Shown: positions 33,802-42,899, counted from the stretch's first letter. The stretch: 64,000 nt of DNA from Paractinoplanes ovalisporus (GCF_016834655.1 NZ_JAENHP010000032.1:1-64000), one strand, 5' to 3'. Notes: a model not told the origin generated them from the letters alone. Made by a program: numbers and translations.

Positions 33802-35403
33802 TCAGCGGCGGTAGATGGTAATGGAGTGGCCGACCTCGTCGATGGGGGTGCTTGTGTCGATCAGCTGCTTCAGGCGGTTGCGGGCCAGCGCCACCCGGGA
33901 GTCCGAGACGACCAGCAGGCCGTGCACCTCGTCGATCGGCACGGTCAGCGGGTTGCGGCCCTCGATGCCGTAATAGCTCGGCACCCCGGCGCCCTTGTAG
34001 ACCAGCCATACCGGCTGCCCGGGATACTCCGAGCGCAGGTGGGCGCCCAGCCGTGGCAGGTCCTGGCCCCAGTCCACGTTGGAGTCGTGCAGGTTGTTGT
34101 GGGTGTTGGACGTGCCGCCGAAGGCCTCGTTCGAGTAGGGCAGGTAGTACGGGAACGTCAACAGCGAGCTGACCCCGACGTACGCGACCAGCGCCGTCGC
34201 CGGGACCCACGTCCACCGCCGGCGCAGCAGCACGACCGTGGAGGCGGCCACGGCGAGCAGCATGGGCATGAAGATGATGTAGCGGGTGCCGTAGTCGCGG
34301 GAACCCGTCATCGACACCGCCAGCAGCACGCCGGCCGGCACCAGCAGGTACAGCGCGGCGATCCACTTTTTCACCAGCACCGTGATCGTGCCGGCCAGCC
34401 ACAGCAGCAGCATGCCGATCGGTGTCTTGATCAGCAGCGCCACCGGCAGGTAGTACCAGAGGGAGCCCCGGTACGCCTCGCCGAGCAGGAACCCGTTGAA
34501 GGTCCGGTTCTCGAAGCGGAACTGGATCAACACCCCGTCCTTGTACGACTGGGGCAGCGGCAGCAGGTCGACGGCGAGCCCTCTGAGGCCGCCCGGGTCG
34601 GTCAGCCACGTGGGTGTGGTCCAGCGCAGCCGCGGGTCGACGATCAGGTAGACGAGCCACACCGTGGCGACGGCGATCAGGCCGACCCCGATCGCGCCCA
34701 GCACCCGCAGCCCTAACTCCCGCAGCCGGCGCTTGTCCCCGGCGACAGTGACAACAGCGGGAGCCAGAAGAGCCAGGAGCAGAGCCACCGGTACGGCGGG
34801 AAGGGTGCTCATGCGGGTGGCGAGCGCGGCGCCCAGGGCCACCCCGGCGAGCGGCAGATAGAGGCGGGGCTTGTCCCGGGCCCGCCACAGCATCCAGAAC
34901 GTCACCAGAACAAATCCGGCGGCCGGCACGTCCAGCGTAGCCAGCGAGCCGTGCGCGATGATGTCGGGCGAGAAGGCGTACAGGGAAAGGGCTATCAAAC
35001 CCGCCCATCGTCCGGCCAGATCGCGGGCGAAGAACAGCACGGCCAGGCCGAACAGCAGCGTGAGCACCATGATGGGCAGGCGCGCGGCCAGCATCAGGTC
35101 GGCCGGGTTGTTGCCGTTCTCATAGAGCAGGTGCCGGCCGAGGTTCGTCTGGTTTCCCCGGTACGCGGGATCGAGCTCGGCATCGGTGAAGGCGAGCCCG
35201 GTCGCGATGACGAGCTTGGCCAGCGGTGGATGCTCCGGGTTGTAAAGCACGCGGTGCTGGTCGAGGTAGTACTGGGCGGTGCCGACGTAGACCGGCTCGT
35301 CGATCGTCGGGGACTGCTGGACGGCGGTGGTGACCATGGCGAACGCCATCTGCCCGAGTAACAGCACCACCACGAGCGGGTACCACAGGCGCCGTCGAAG
35401 CAT
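33802..35403 (-). CDS. PMT/GT39-type membrane glycosyltransferase
   Basis: The 533-residue integral membrane protein has about 11 predicted helices and the GT-C fold of protein O-mannosyltransferases and related lipid-linked-sugar transferases. The first external loop has TIDEPVYVGTAQYY with the catalytic Asp-Glu, followed by YNPEHPPLAKL, characteristic of this family. The C-terminal external region (about 440-533, NVDWGQDLPRLGAHL) is soluble. It likely moves a sugar from polyprenyl phosphate to a secreted protein or polymer; the acceptor is unknown. The start is an ATG at 35403, and the acyl-CoA synthetase lies upstream on the same strand. Confidence 0.87.
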   Translation of the reverse strand: MLRRRLWYPLVVVLLLGQMAFAMVTTAVQQSPTIDEPVYVGTAQYYLDQHRVLYNPEHPPLAKLVIATGLAFTDAELDPAYRGNQTNLGRHLLYENGNNPADLMLAARLPIMVLTLLFGLAVLFFARDLAGRWAGLIALSLYAFSPDIIAHGSLATLDVPAAGFVLVTFWMLWRARDKPRLYLPLAGVALGAALATRMSTLPAVPVALLLALLAPAVVTVAGDKRRLRELGLRVLGAIGVGLIAVATVWLVYLIVDPRLRWTTPTWLTDPGGLRGLAVDLLPLPQSYKDGVLIQFRFENRTFNGFLLGEAYRGSLWYYLPVALLIKTPIGMLLLWLAGTITVLVKKWIAALYLLVPAGVLLAVSMTGSRDYGTRYIIFMPMLLAVAASTVVLLRRRWTWVPATALVAYVGVSSLLTFPYYLPYSNEAFGGTSNTHNNLHDSNVDWGQDLPRLGAHLRSEYPGQPVWLVYKGAGVPSYYGIEGRNPLTVPIDEVHGLLVVSDSRVALARNRLKQLIDTSTPIDEVGHSITIYRR

Positions 35404-35439
35404 CGCGCCAATCTAGCCCGGCGATCGGCCAAGATCACA

Positions 35440-37116
35440 TCAGCCGCGGAATTCACCCTCGGGAGTGGCCGCCGGGTCCGCGTGCTTGGCCGCTTCGGCC
35501 TCCCGCAACTCGACGCGGCGGATCTTGCCGGAAATGGTCTTGGGCAGCTCGGCGAACTCGAGACGGCGGATCCGGGCGTACGGCGGCATGTGCTCACGGG
35601 CGTACGCGAAAATGGTCTCCGCCGTCGTGGCGTCGGCCTGCCAGCCCTCGGCGAGCACCACGTAGGCCTTGGGCACGGCGAGGCGTACGGGGTCGGGGGA
35701 AGGGACCACCGCCGCCTCGACGACCGCCTCGTGCTCGATCAGCACGCTCTCCAGCTCGAACGGGGAGATGCGGTAGTCGGAGGCCTTGAACACGTCGTCG
35801 GTGCGTCCCACGTACGTGATGTAGCCGTCCTTGTCGCGGGCGGCCACATCACCGGTGTGGTAGTAACCGCCGGCCATCCGCTCGTCCGTCAGCTCGGCGT
35901 CGCCGTGGTAGCCGACCATCAACCCGGCCGGGCGCGGGTCGAGCGCGACACAGATCTCGCCCTCCTCGGCCTCCTTGCCGGTGGTCGGGTCGAGCAGCGC
36001 GATCCGGTAGCCCGGCACCGGCCGGCCCATCGAACCCGGCTTCACCGGCTGGCCGGGCGTGTTGGCGATCTGCACGGTCGTCTCGGTCTGGCCGAAGCCG
36101 TCGCGGATGGTCACGCCCCACGCCTTGCTGACCTGGTCGATGACCTCGGGATTGAGGGGTTCGCCGGCCCCGACCACGATCCGCGGCGGCGTGGCCAGCG
36201 CGGACAGGTCGGACTGGATGAGCATCCGCCACACCGTCGGCGGGGCGCAGAAACTGGTCACGCCGCAGCGCTGCATCTCGGCCATCAGGCGGCCCGCGTC
36301 GAAGCGCGTGTAGTTGTAGATGAAGACGCAGGCCTGCGCGTTCCACGGCGCGAAGACGTTGCTCCAGGCGTGCTTGGCCCAGCCCGGCGACGAGATGTTG
36401 AGGTGCACGTCGCCCGGTCGCAGACCGATCCAGTACATGGTCGAGAGATGCCCGATGGGGTACGAGGCGTGGGTGTGCTCGACCAGCTTCGGCTTGGCCG
36501 TGGTGCCCGAGGTGAAGTAGAGCAGGAGGGTGTCGCTCGCCCGGCTCGCGCCGTCCTTTTCGAATCCGACATTTCCGGAATAAGCGTCGTGGAATGGCCG
36601 CCACCCCTCGACCGGTTCACCCACGGCGATGCGGGTGATCTCGGGTGGGACCCCGGCGAACTTCTCGGCGGCGGCCGACGTGGCGATGACGTGCTGAGCG
36701 CCCCCACGCGCCACCCGCTCGGCCGAGTCGGCGGGCCCGAGCAGGGGAGTGGCCGGGATGAGCACCGCGCCCAGCTTGATGACGGCCAGGATCGTGTCCC
36801 ACAGCTCGGCCTGGTTGCCCAGCATCACCACGATGCGGTCACCACGCCGTACGCCCTGGGCCCGCAACCACCCCGCCACCCGGTCGGAGCGCTGGGACAT
36901 CTCGGCGAACGAGAACCGCTGCTCGGAACCGTCCTCCTCGACGATCCAGAGCGCGGGCGCGTCGTTGCCGCGGGCGATCACGTCGAACCAGTCGAGCGCC
37001 CAGTTGAACTCGGAGTCACCGAGGTCGGGCCATCGGAACCCCTCGACCGCGGTCGGGTAGTCCGTGCTGTGGGCCAGCAGGAAGTCGCGTGCGTCCCGGA
37101 ACGAGATCGTGGTCAT
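35440..37116 (-). CDS. AMP-forming acyl-CoA synthetase (acetyl-CoA-synthetase-like)
   Basis: A 558-residue adenylate-forming ligase. LLYFTSGTTAKPKLVEHTH is the ATP-phosphate loop, RDGFGQTETT the A5 motif, GGYYHTGDVAARDKDGYITY and GRTDDVFKASDYRISPFELE the A7-A8 region, and KTISGKIRRVEL supplies the catalytic Lys. The form YRISPFELE and the AP-x-T-VWR-type motif resemble medium-chain acyl-CoA or benzoate-CoA ligases more than long-chain FadD. It makes acyl-CoA from a carboxylic acid with ATP in the cytoplasm. The ATG is at 37116 and the intradiol-dioxygenase-like gene is 15 bp upstream on the same strand, so an aromatic-acid link is possible. Confidence 0.88.
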   Translation of the reverse strand: MTTISFRDARDFLLAHSTDYPTAVEGFRWPDLGDSEFNWALDWFDVIARGNDAPALWIVEEDGSEQRFSFAEMSQRSDRVAGWLRAQGVRRGDRIVVMLGNQAELWDTILAVIKLGAVLIPATPLLGPADSAERVARGGAQHVIATSAAAEKFAGVPPEITRIAVGEPVEGWRPFHDAYSGNVGFEKDGASRASDTLLLYFTSGTTAKPKLVEHTHASYPIGHLSTMYWIGLRPGDVHLNISSPGWAKHAWSNVFAPWNAQACVFIYNYTRFDAGRLMAEMQRCGVTSFCAPPTVWRMLIQSDLSALATPPRIVVGAGEPLNPEVIDQVSKAWGVTIRDGFGQTETTVQIANTPGQPVKPGSMGRPVPGYRIALLDPTTGKEAEEGEICVALDPRPAGLMVGYHGDAELTDERMAGGYYHTGDVAARDKDGYITYVGRTDDVFKASDYRISPFELESVLIEHEAVVEAAVVPSPDPVRLAVPKAYVVLAEGWQADATTAETIFAYAREHMPPYARIRRLEFAELPKTISGKIRRVELREAEAAKHADPAATPEGEFRG

Positions 37117-37131
37117 CGGAGCCCCCTCGGC

Positions 37132-37800
37132 TCAGATGCTAATCGTCCTCGTCGCCACGAAGCCACGGTCCAGATCACCGGTGACGGTCGCCATGGCGAG
37201 CGCACCGCCGTCGTCCTCGACCGGGCCGGCCAGTGCCAGGTGGGTCGCGTTCTCCCTGTACGCCGGGGTGCCGTAGACCTGGACGCAGACATCCGCGGGC
37301 AGGCCGATCTGGCCGGCGCGCACGGGAGCCGCGGTCACCGCCGGGCTGATCTCGAAGCTCAGGTGCGGCCAGCGGCCCTCGCCGGCCCCCGGGAAGATCG
37401 TCGTGAACGCGACCCAGCCCCGCCGGTCGGCAACCTGAATGCCGCGCAGGTAGTTCTGCGTCTCGAGGCCGGGCGAGTGCAGCGAGTAGGCGCCGTCGCG
37501 GTCGGCATGCCAGAGGTAGAGCGCGTGCCCCGCCAGCGGCTGTCCCGAGTTCGCGCTCACCAGACGCAGGCGCACGCTCAGCGGCACCCCGCGGGCCACA
37601 CCCGAGGCCATGCCGAAGCTGCGCCGGATGTCGTCGCGGACGATGCCCGAGCGGGTGAGGACATCCGTGTCCTCACCCGCCAGGGCCGTCACGGTGATGC
37701 CGTTGACCAGGCCCATCAGGCGACGGCGGCGCAACACCGGGAAGTCGACGGCGAGCCCAACGCCGTGCTGCTGCACTTTCGCTTTCACCTGCGTGGTCAT
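37132..37800 (-). CDS. Intradiol ring-cleavage dioxygenase-like protein lacking iron ligands
   Basis: The 222-residue protein follows the plan of the intradiol dioxygenase family: GHALYLWHADRDGAYSLHS, NYLRGIQVADRRGWVAFTT, then IFPGAGEGRWPHLSFEIS. In active members the last stretch reads PG-x-Y-x-GR-x-x-H-I-H, with that Tyr and both His binding Fe(III). Here the Tyr is Gly/Ala and the second His is Ser, so at most two of the four ligands remain and ring cleavage is unlikely. It may be a structural or binding derivative. I chose ATG 37800, after GGAGGG; the frame is open 12 codons further. It probably shares a transcript with the acyl-CoA synthetase. Confidence 0.78.
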   Translation of the reverse strand: MTTQVKAKVQQHGVGLAVDFPVLRRRRLMGLVNGITVTALAGEDTDVLTRSGIVRDDIRRSFGMASGVARGVPLSVRLRLVSANSGQPLAGHALYLWHADRDGAYSLHSPGLETQNYLRGIQVADRRGWVAFTTIFPGAGEGRWPHLSFEISPAVTAAPVRAGQIGLPADVCVQVYGTPAYRENATHLALAGPVEDDGGALAMATVTGDLDRGFVATRTISI

Positions 37801-37988
37801 CCGGCCCCCTCCGTTGACGATCAGGTTCCATGACACGGCCCCCGGGTTGCGGCCGCCGGTCGTGCCCGGTTGCCACCCGGTAGCAGCGTTGATTGTCGGT
37901 CTCGTGGGGATTCGTTACGTGAGCTGCTGTTGATCCGTTATGAACCGTGCGGTTACCAAGCGCCTCTACAGCCGGTACTGTCCGTTCC

Positions 37989-40721
37989 ATGGGTGATGAT
38001 CGATCTTCCGAAGTTCGGGAGCTCGACGCCCTGCACTACGACGACGAAGAGTTGCCGGCCCGTGAACTCAAGGGCCGCATCGGCCGGGCCGTCGCCGTCG
38101 TCGCGTTCGCTGTTGCCGTTCTGGTTCTCTGGCAGGTCTTTCGCCCGCTCGCCCGCGGCAGCCAGTACTACCTGATCATCTTTCTGGCCGGCACGCTTCC
38201 TTTGGTCTTCCTGGCCTACCGGTCGCGCCTCACCCGGAAGAAGAGCGACCGCCCGACCATGCTGGACTGGGTTCTCGCGGCGGCCACCCTCGTTGTCTGC
38301 CTCTATCCGATCGGGCCGTTCGGCGGCGGCTACGACGGCTTCCTCAACCGGCAGGGGCTGCTCGAACCGGCCGACATCGCGTTCGGGGCCGTGCTTCTGG
38401 TGCTGGTCGTCGAGGCCTGCCGCCGCACCACCGGGTGGGCGTTGCCCGTCGTCTGTCTCGCTTTCCTCGCGTACGGTTACTACGGCGGCCTGCTCCCCCA
38501 GAACTGGCCGATCGCCCACGCGGGGCTCGACTTCTCGCAGATCGTCGACGCGCTCTACAACTCGGGCAGCGGGTTCTACGGCACCCCGCTCGACGTCGCC
38601 GCCACGTACATCGTGCTGTTCACCATCTATGGCGCTGTGCTTGATCTGTCGGGGGCCAGCCGGTTCTTCGTCGACCTGTCGGTGGCCGCGTTCCGTAAGT
38701 CGCGCAGCGCCGCCGGGCGGACCGCGGTCGCCGCCGGATTTCTGCTCGGCACGGTCTCGGGGTCGGGCACGGCCACCGCGGTCAGCGTCGGCGCGGTCAC
38801 CTGGCCCATGCTGCGCCGCGCCGGCTACCCGGCCGAACAGGCGGGCGGCATGCTGGCCGCGGCCGGTGTCGGCGCGATCCTGTCGCCGCCCACGCTGGGC
38901 GCGGCCGCGTTCATCGTCGCCGAATACCTCGACGTCTCCTACCTGACCGTCCTCGGCTGGGCGATGATCCCCACGGTCCTCTATTACCTGGGCATCCTGC
39001 TCGCGGTCGAGATCGACGTCCGGCGGTTCCGGGTCCGCTCGCTGGAGACTCCGCCGGTCAGCACGCTGCGGCTGCTGGGCCGCTTCGGTTACCACTTCTC
39101 GTCGCTGGTGCTGATCGTCCTGCTGCTGGCCCTGGGCGAGAGCGCGACGCGCGCGGTCGTCTACGCGACACTGCTGGCCTTCGCCCTCTCGTTCCTCGAC
39201 CGGCGTTCCTGGCTGACCCCGCAACGGCTGTTCACCGCGCTCAGCGCCGGCGTACGCGGGGTGCTGCCGGTCGTCGCGGTCTGCGCCGCCGCGGGCATCA
39301 TCACCGCCACCACGACCAAGACCGGCCTCGGCGCCCAGCTGGCCTCCTTGCTCGTACGGGGTGCGCAAGCCGTCACCGACAACCCGACCGTCGTGCTGGC
39401 GCTGACCGTGATTCTGGCCGCGGTCGCGCTGGCCATCCTCGGCCTGGCCGTACCGGTCACGGCCAGCTTCATCATCGGCTGGGTCATCATCGGCCCGGCG
39501 CTGCTGGCCCTGGGCGTGCCCGCGCCCGCGGCGGCGATGTTCGTCTTCTACTACTCGGTGCTCTCCGAGGTCACTCCGCCGACCGCCCTGGCCGCGGTGG
39601 GCGCGAGCGCGATCACCGGTGGACGCACGATCCCGACGATGTGGCAGGCCCTCAAGTACGCGCTTCCCGCGTTCCTGGCCCCCATCGCGTTCGTCCTCAC
39701 GCCGTCCGGCTCCTACCTGCTCGCCCGCGGCCCGTTCCTCGACATCGTCTGGGCCTCGGTGGCGGCGATGCTGGGCGTGGCCGGTCTGGCCGTCGCGACC
39801 GGCGGCTGGGTGCTGGGCGTAGGCCGTGCCACCACCGGCCCCCGGGTCTTGGCGGCGCTGGCCGGGCTGCTGCTCCTCTATCTGGAGCCGCTGACGATCG
39901 GCTTGGGCGTCCTGCTGTTGGCCGCGGCGGCAACATGGACGGCCCTGGACCGCCGCCGTTCCACCACAGATCAACCCCCGACCGACAGCATTCCCGTACG
40001 ACATGAGGACCGAACCGCCCCACAATCGGAAAACCCGCTTCCCGTACGAAGTGAGGACCGCGCTGCCGTGCCGACGCATGGTGCTGACGCCGCGCCCACT
40101 GAGGATTGCGGCGCTGGCGATCGCGGCACCACGGAGGCCGTCACGGGGGATCGCGGCCCTGGGGATCGCGGCCCTGGGGATCGTGGCACTGGGCGGGCTG
40201 TGGCTGGGGATCGCGGCGCCACGGACGGTGTCACTGGGGATCGCGGCACTGCGGACGCTGTCACGGGGGATCGCGGACCTGGGGATCGTGGCACTGGGCG
40301 GGCTGTGGCTGGGGACCGTGGCACCACGGACGCCGTCACGAGGGATCGCGGCGCTACGGACGCCGGAACGAGGGATCACGCCACTTGGGATCGCGGCACC
40401 ACGGACGGTGTCACTGGGGATCGCGGCACTGCGGACGCTGTCACTGGGGATCGCGGCACTGGGGATCGCGGCACTGGGGATCGCGGCACTGGGGATCGCG
40501 GCACTGGGGATCGCGGCACTGGGGATCGCGGCACTACGGACGCTGTCACTAGGGATCGCGGCACAGGGGAACGCGGCACCACGGACGCCGTACGGAGGGG
40601 ACGTCTGGATTCGGCGGGGGGCGGGCGTGAGGGCGTACGAGGAAACGGTTTTGATCCGGACGTGACGGAACCGCGCGCGACGGAAGAACGCGACACCACG
40701 CACACCGAGGAACGGGGTTGA
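37989..40721 (+). CDS. TRAP transporter fused 4TM/12TM permease (TAXI type) with long repeat tail
   Basis: A 910-residue protein. Residues about 30-655 form the fused small and large permease subunits of a TAXI-type TRAP transporter: GSGSGTATAVSVGAVTWPML, AGVGAILSPPTLGAAAF, VTASFIIGW and VLSEVTPPTALAAVGASAI are family motifs. It imports an organic acid with sodium or protons, together with the lipoprotein encoded next. From about residue 690 the protein runs into about 220 hydrophilic residues made of GDRGT-type pentapeptides, encoded by a 15-bp repeat array (40139-40566). Related permeases end near 650-700, so the tail is an add-on. ATG 37989 was chosen; the TAXI lipoprotein gene starts 1 base after the stop. 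Confidence 0.9.
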   Translation: MGDDRSSEVRELDALHYDDEELPARELKGRIGRAVAVVAFAVAVLVLWQVFRPLARGSQYYLIIFLAGTLPLVFLAYRSRLTRKKSDRPTMLDWVLAAATLVVCLYPIGPFGGGYDGFLNRQGLLEPADIAFGAVLLVLVVEACRRTTGWALPVVCLAFLAYGYYGGLLPQNWPIAHAGLDFSQIVDALYNSGSGFYGTPLDVAATYIVLFTIYGAVLDLSGASRFFVDLSVAAFRKSRSAAGRTAVAAGFLLGTVSGSGTATAVSVGAVTWPMLRRAGYPAEQAGGMLAAAGVGAILSPPTLGAAAFIVAEYLDVSYLTVLGWAMIPTVLYYLGILLAVEIDVRRFRVRSLETPPVSTLRLLGRFGYHFSSLVLIVLLLALGESATRAVVYATLLAFALSFLDRRSWLTPQRLFTALSAGVRGVLPVVAVCAAAGIITATTTKTGLGAQLASLLVRGAQAVTDNPTVVLALTVILAAVALAILGLAVPVTASFIIGWVIIGPALLALGVPAPAAAMFVFYYSVLSEVTPPTALAAVGASAITGGRTIPTMWQALKYALPAFLAPIAFVLTPSGSYLLARGPFLDIVWASVAAMLGVAGLAVATGGWVLGVGRATTGPRVLAALAGLLLLYLEPLTIGLGVLLLAAAATWTALDRRRSTTDQPPTDSIPVRHEDRTAPQSENPLPVRSEDRAAVPTHGADAAPTEDCGAGDRGTTEAVTGDRGPGDRGPGDRGTGRAVAGDRGATDGVTGDRGTADAVTGDRGPGDRGTGRAVAGDRGTTDAVTRDRGATDAGTRDHATWDRGTTDGVTGDRGTADAVTGDRGTGDRGTGDRGTGDRGTGDRGTGDRGTTDAVTRDRGTGERGTTDAVRRGRLDSAGGGREGVRGNGFDPDVTEPRATEERDTTHTEERG
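40139..40566. repeat. 15-bp minisatellite encoding the GDRGT tail of the TRAP permease
   Basis: The core unit GGGGATCGCGGCACT is perfect and contiguous six times at 40446-40535. Diverged units and larger duplicated blocks (for example GGATCGTGGCACTGGGCGGG at about 40177 and 40281) fill the rest. The 15-bp period keeps the frame, giving GDRGT repeats, and all three plus-strand frames stay open across it. Confidence 0.93.
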
Positions 40722-40722
40722 T

Positions 40723-41724
40723 ATGAGACGAATGGCAGCTGTGGGCGCCGCGCTCGCCCTGGCCGGCGCGCTGACCGCCTGTGGGGGACGGCAGGACGCC
40801 GCCTCGACCGACGCGGGGGGTGAGGTGACGTGCGATGTGGCCAACGAGACGCGGATCGGGATCGCCACCGGCAACGCGACCGGTGTCTACTTCGCACTCG
40901 GCAACGCCTACGCCGAGCAGATCGGTGCGGCCGGCGGCAAGGTCAAGGCGACCGCGGCCGAGACCGGCGCCTCGGTGCAGAACATCCAGCAGCTCGTCGC
41001 CGGCACCTACGGGGTCGCGTTCTCGCTGGCCGACACCGCGGCCGACGCGGTCAACGGCACCGGCAGCTTCGACAGCAAGCAACCGGTCGCCGCGCTGGCC
41101 CGGATCCACACCAACTACACGCAGGTGATCGTCCGGAAGGCGGCCGGGATCAAGGACGTCGCCGGTATGAAGGGCAAGCGCGTCTCCACCGGTTCGCCGA
41201 AGTCGGGCACCGAGGTGATCGCGAACCGCCTGCTGACCGCGGCCGGGCTCGACCCCGCCAAGGACATCAGCGCCCAGAAGCTCGACCTGACCAAGACCGT
41301 CGACGGTATGAAGGACGGCTCGATCGACGCGCTGTTCTGGTCGGGCGGCCTGCCCACCCCCGGCATCACCGACCTGCTCACCACGTCGGGCGGCCAGGTC
41401 GCGTTCCTCGACATCACGCCGCTGCTGCCCGAGATGCAGAAGATCAACGAGGTGTACGAGACCGGGACCATCCCCGCCGCCACCTACAAGCTCGCCGCCG
41501 ACACCCCGACCATCGTCGTCCCGAACATGCTGCTGGTGAAGAACGACCTCGACGCCAACGTCGCCTGCGTGCTGACCAAGACCCTGTTCGACCGTAAGCC
41601 GCAGCTGGAGCAGGCCAACGCCGCCGCCAAGGAGATCACCCTGGAGCAGGCCCGCAAGACCGATCCGGTGCCTTTGCACCGCGGCTCGGTCAAGGCCCTG
41701 GACGATCTCGGGGCACCCAAGTAG
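40723..41724 (+). CDS. TRAP transporter solute-binding lipoprotein, TAXI family
   Basis: This 333-residue protein is the extracytoplasmic solute receptor. A lipoprotein signal (AVGAALALAGALTACGG, lipid-modified Cys near residue 20) is followed by the TAXI domain: RIGIATGNATGVYFALGNAY, the AETGASVQNIQQL region, GKRVSTGSPKSGTEVIA and DALFWSGGLPTPG. It delivers its ligand to the permease encoded 1 base upstream. ATG 40723 follows GAGGAACGGGG. A 22-bp repeat array begins 7 bp after the stop. Confidence 0.93.
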   Translation: MRRMAAVGAALALAGALTACGGRQDAASTDAGGEVTCDVANETRIGIATGNATGVYFALGNAYAEQIGAAGGKVKATAAETGASVQNIQQLVAGTYGVAFSLADTAADAVNGTGSFDSKQPVAALARIHTNYTQVIVRKAAGIKDVAGMKGKRVSTGSPKSGTEVIANRLLTAAGLDPAKDISAQKLDLTKTVDGMKDGSIDALFWSGGLPTPGITDLLTTSGGQVAFLDITPLLPEMQKINEVYETGTIPAATYKLAADTPTIVVPNMLLVKNDLDANVACVLTKTLFDRKPQLEQANAAAKEITLEQARKTDPVPLHRGSVKALDDLGAPK

Positions 41725-41730
41725 GTCCAC

Positions 41731-41850
41731 CGGCACCCGCCGGCACCTTCTTCGGCGTCCGCCGGCACCTTCTTCGGCACCCGCCGGCACCTTCTTCGGC
41801 ACCCGCCGGCACCTTCTTCGGCACCCGCCGGCACCTTCTTCGGCACCCGG
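41731..41850. repeat. 22-bp tandem repeat after the TAXI gene
   Basis: Units start at 41731, 41753, 41775, 41797 and 41819 with a partial sixth at 41841. Each reads CGGCACCCGCCGGCACCTTC plus TT; the second has GT for AC. GGCACC is present twice per unit, and a similar GGCACCC lies in the last codons of the preceding gene. Confidence 0.93.
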
Positions 41851-41920
41851 ATAACCGATGGACGACCGACCGGGCGGAAGGTCATCATGAACGCATGATG
41901 ACCTTCTCTCGGAAGGGCGC

Positions 41921-42688
41921 GTGCGCCCTCGCGCTTTGATCGCGACCGCGCGGCGACAGGCCGCGCTCCGCAAAGAACTCTGGTCCCGGGCAGTGGAGAT
42001 CCGCCGGGAGTGGCTCGACATCGGAACCACCACCAAACCGGTCGACCACGGCACCACCGAAGAGGCGATCGCCTCGGTCTATGCCCGGCACCGCCGTCGG
42101 CGCCCCGAATTCGTCTGGGTGACCTCGCCGCGGGCCGCGCTCGGACACCTCGACGGGTTGCCGGCTCACGAGGATCTGCGGACCCGGCTCAACGATCCGC
42201 CGCTGGCCAGTGACATCGCGGCCGGACTGTCCCGGCTGCGGAGCGCGCTGGAGGCCGACTACACGGAACCGCCCGCCGACCGGCCGGTGCCCAAGCGGAA
42301 GAAGGGCGAGACGTGGCCCGCGATGCCACCCGAACAGGCCCTGGAGATCGGGCTTCCGTTCCGCGAAGTGCTGCTCCGAGGCGTACGGGATGAGGTGTTC
42401 CGCCGCCTGTCCGCGGTCTACTTGCCGATCCGGGCGGCGCTCGGGCCGGTGCCGGTCGGGTGGTACGGAAACCAGGATGCCTACTGGATCGCCTATGCGG
42501 ATGTGCTGCGGCGTACGGGCCTGGCTCCCGTACGGGAAACGCGTGAGTTCGAGGTGTGGGCCGCGCTCACCCGGTCGGGCGGCTGGTGGTGGCCCGGCGA
42601 ACGCCGGTGTGTGCTGGTCGAACGTCCCGTGACCCTGCGGACCGACCCGCTGTTCGTCGAGTACGGCGACGGCTGGGCCGTGAGCTGA
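41921..42688 (+). CDS. Conserved hypothetical protein, possibly DUF6745-like
   Basis: A 255-residue soluble protein. The C-terminal third (VGWYGNQDAYWIAYADVLRR, FEVWAALTRSGGWWWPG, ending LFVEYGDGWAVS) resembles the DUF6745 pattern, where the same words are usually followed by more sequence; here the protein stops after GDGWAVS. The N-terminal half (ARRQAALRKELWSRAVEIRR) is helical and basic. No catalytic motif is evident. GTG 41921 follows GGAAGGG at short spacing. A 13-bp repeat array lies just downstream. Function unknown. Confidence 0.6.
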   Translation: MRPRALIATARRQAALRKELWSRAVEIRREWLDIGTTTKPVDHGTTEEAIASVYARHRRRRPEFVWVTSPRAALGHLDGLPAHEDLRTRLNDPPLASDIAAGLSRLRSALEADYTEPPADRPVPKRKKGETWPAMPPEQALEIGLPFREVLLRGVRDEVFRRLSAVYLPIRAALGPVPVGWYGNQDAYWIAYADVLRRTGLAPVRETREFEVWAALTRSGGWWWPGERRCVLVERPVTLRTDPLFVEYGDGWAVS

Positions 42689-42779
42689 TCCGTCGGCCCG
42701 GCGGCCCTCCCCGGGTCGCCGGGCCTGCTTTGTTCGCGGCTTCCTCCGGCCCTGCTTTGTTGCCGGTCGGCTGGCTTCC

Positions 42780-42870
42780 TCCGGCCTTGCTCTCCGGCCT
42801 TGCTCTCCGGCCTTGCTCTCCGGCCTTGCTCTCCGGCCTTGCTCTCCGGACCTGCTCTCCGGACCTGCTT
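42780..42870. repeat. 13-bp tandem repeat downstream of a hypothetical gene
   Basis: CCGGCCTTGCTCT is repeated about five times in perfect register, then twice in a CCGGACCTGCTCT form. Looser copies (GGCTTCCTCCGGCCCTGCTT type) lie in 42715-42780. The array starts about 90 bp after the stop of the preceding gene. The 210-bp gap has no gene. Confidence 0.92.
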
Positions 42871-42899
42871 CTGTTGTCGGACGGCTCATGACTGCTCGG

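Noticed and set aside
37953..40874. 973-codon minus-strand frame across the TRAP permease
   Set aside because: Antisense of the permease and its stop-free repeat array; no fold or start signal.
41731..42870. Arrays considered as CRISPR
   Set aside because: Units are contiguous with no unique spacers, and there are no cas genes.
41885..42889. Minus-strand frame opposite the DUF6745-like gene
   Set aside because: Antisense shadow; its repeat-rich N-terminus comes from the 13-bp array.
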